From contig JAHDHQ010000013.1 of NCBI GenBank assembly GCA_020631235.1, forward strand, positions 47,115-111,114: a stretch of 64,000 nt of DNA, read 5' to 3'. Position numbers and translations under genes: made by a program. The notes under the pieces were generated by a model, which ran no database searches, was not told where the DNA came from, and worked only from the letters and a program-made list of their open reading frames with translations. Shown in pieces: positions 63,801-64,000 of this stretch. This stretch comes from Saprospiraceae bacterium (GTDB lineage: Bacteria > Bacteroidota > Bacteroidia > Chitinophagales > Saprospiraceae). Numbering within the stretch: the first letter of the stretch is position 1; each line of letters begins with the position of its first letter.

Positions 63801-63840
63801 GGAAAATACAGCTTATCCACACAATATTAACGAGTTTCAT
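60829..63840 (-). CDS. Large secreted TPR-repeat protein
   Basis: 1003-aa protein with a signal peptide (ending TLSLAQ) and about 20 or more tetratricopeptide-like repeats across nearly its whole length (for example NDFQEAIRYFQQLQESSR, GKPDEAIALLSQVD, NNVDKALDILNQLSNS, SPDQAIKAFNKVVQLLG). It should form a long superhelix in the periplasm or at the inner face of the outer membrane, acting as a scaffold. The C-terminus is charged (KEDQTNQVEFQDIQNEN), without a T9SS tail. It is co-transcribed with the outer-membrane barrel gene, which it overlaps. A BamD-like or gliding/secretion accessory role is possible, but no specific family is recognised. Confidence 0.82.
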   Translation of the reverse strand: MKLVNIVWISCIFHTLSLAQETLRFNSPLNCNETFLLKENLQPLASQYFDIYQLESSATISKNELEDLATSSYMSFEHRAKDLFSYIIQNHLVSKDTIFHQMALIAFEDNDFQEAIRYFQQLQESSRINNNTAQFLYAYSLFATKEFQLSKEIFEVLRNKQGLFSSHACYYSGMSSFFLGKPDEAIALLSQVDQTEPFKNYTPYYLAQLYYSQGKYLNCQQYIEAIPSNDRNLEMYRILGQASFMLEDYQKADKNLTKYLSTNTGFTSELYFQLAYASYKLQKNDKAKKFFNKIALENNQLSFLANYYLTDLYYQDEAYLKALASTEQLIAQSQDEKLSQNLRYNAGMLAYQTASYRKALDHFNQVSLQSSYRYEANQYINQILQSSEDLDGSIRFIEQLDDKHDFKQTYHELVLKKSRQAFNEAEYSVAKGNLDKISSDTATEKMKSEKNYLLGRIALQAKNTTLAKNQFKRIKQGESKYPFAQYYLGNIFQEELLFDDAIKSYKLSLDHITSSNYSAPVSDNIYLQLAEISLINNDYKNGLKNLKKTTQKSTKVKDYILYISAYQAGKKGDLQQQKNYLTQLTSEYPNSRYTQKANVELAQLYTQENNVDKALDILNQLSNSNDRNIAGDALLQQALLYYNNNQLKESIKLYKRVVETPSTTNQKLSAIAALKEIYLNDLNETNTLFTYLSTNTDYEISSIAKDSLSFKTAHNHVTKGEYHKSIIQLESYLSSYPNGLYIDEAQYTIAESYALLKENQSAYTYYQKVIANPNSIYQLKSTKKAAIIALNQLQDYSSALSYFKSIYKHSSDEAVQLEAAESGLYCSFKLGQVDDIITYGQIVAEHPASTQKNKAKAYYYLGKTQQSASPDQAIKAFNKVVQLLGPAHNISAESTYLLASIFYQKSDLEATERQCLEAIKRASKYPKWVAKSLLLLSDVYLDKEDYLNAKATSEAVIENYKEDASIYQEATDKLILINAAYKKNHLKEDQTNQVEFQDIQNEN

Positions 63841-63951
63841 ATTATGTAATTATCGTATATAACGAAGTTACGACATAAATATGACACACTTTACATATTT
63901 GTAAAGCTGAATTTTAAAGAGAATTATAAATTAAAGAAAAGTTATATAAAG

Positions 63952-64000
63952 TGCTCGAGGCGGGAATCGAACCCGCACGACCTCAACGGTCACAGGATTT
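63952..64000 (-). tRNA. tRNA-Leu, 3' part only (anticodon ending in A)
   Basis: On the minus strand the window holds the last part of the anticodon loop, a long variable arm (TGACCGTTGAGGTCGT), the T arm (GCGGG TTCGATT CCCGC), the acceptor strand CTCGAGC and discriminator A at 63952. A long variable arm with A73 and a 5' acceptor expected as GCTCGAG fits Leu rather than Ser (G73). The bases AAA before the TCCTG anticodon-stem strand make position 36 an A, so UAA or CAA. CCA is not encoded. The 5' half lies past the window edge. Confidence 0.88.

Noticed and set aside
63889..63906. CTTTACA-TATT-TGTAAAG hairpin between the tRNA and the TPR gene
   Set aside because: Only seven AT-rich base pairs and no T-tract on the minus strand; too weak to call a terminator or operator.
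1..64000. Prophage, insertion sequence or genomic island
   Set aside because: No transposase, integrase, phage structural gene, target-site duplication or clear shift in composition was seen; the tRNA at the right edge has no neighbouring integrase in the window.

Overview
This window looks like a chromosomal segment from a member of the Bacteroidota, most plausibly the Saprospiria. The evidence: low GC by eye; many secreted proteins ending in a type-A Por/type IX secretion (T9SS) sorting domain; giant PKD/HYR-like proteins with dockerin and cohesin-like tails; a TamL-type lipoprotein of the BamA family; TonB-dependent receptors; a SUI1/YciH protein; and recurrent TAnnTTTG boxes, the -7 element of Bacteroidota RpoD promoters, upstream of genes. 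No insertion sequence, prophage, integrase or CRISPR array was seen.

Layout. 1-2325: the 3' part of a cytidine deaminase gene is cut by the left edge; a sulfotransferase gene and prmC follow on the other strand. 2401-5330: a 35-nt palindrome precedes a lipoprotein gene that overlaps a TonB-dependent receptor gene, a likely regulated (possibly metal) uptake operon. 5479-13640: a SUI1-like gene, then two large minus-strand genes for acidic, cysteine-rich, T9SS-exported proteins built from about 10 and 15 related ~95-residue modules. The larger gene carries 3.5 nearly identical copies of a 567-bp unit. 14107-24563: a two-gene plus-strand operon for two giant surface/adhesin-like proteins of shared design (PKD/HYR-like repeats, Cna-B-like segment, dockerin pair, cohesin-like domain, T9SS tail), closed by a hairpin terminator.

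24648-38760 is mostly housekeeping: a YfcE-type phosphoesterase, a methyltransferase, a serine hydrolase, a Cys/Met PLP enzyme, an RluD-type pseudouridine synthase, a LuxC-like acyl-CoA reductase, endonuclease III, GNAT and NAD(P)-binding proteins, TamL, a SpoU-type RNA methyltransferase, a DUF4369/TlpA thioredoxin and PurL. 38842-47412 holds a solitary haem-copper oxidase subunit III, a gingipain-like C25 peptidase and other T9SS cargo, and a candidate cobalamin-uptake pair (DUF4465 protein plus BtuB-like receptor) behind a small unrecognised gene. 47535-52030 encodes an S46 dipeptidyl-peptidase, a dynamin-like GTPase and a WbqC protein. 52051-53313 is a family 2 glycosyltransferase gene. 53294-56442 is a tight six-gene operon, in transcription order fdx-iscX-kdsC-ubiA-like-maf-miaE. 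56590-59214 encodes an unusual protein with two CbbX-type AAA+ modules and a duplicated N-terminal domain. 59211-63840 is an overlapping TPR protein/outer-membrane barrel pair. The right edge cuts a tRNA-Leu gene.

Two themes dominate: export of large repetitive proteins to the cell surface through T9SS (seven predicted cargo proteins in 64 kb), and outer-membrane uptake or biogenesis (two TonB receptors, TamL, a TPR-linked barrel). The most unusual features are the cysteine-rich module family with its homogenised 567-bp array, the long palindrome ahead of the lipoprotein/TonB operon, and the dual-AAA+ protein. All calls come from reading motifs by eye; no database search was run.
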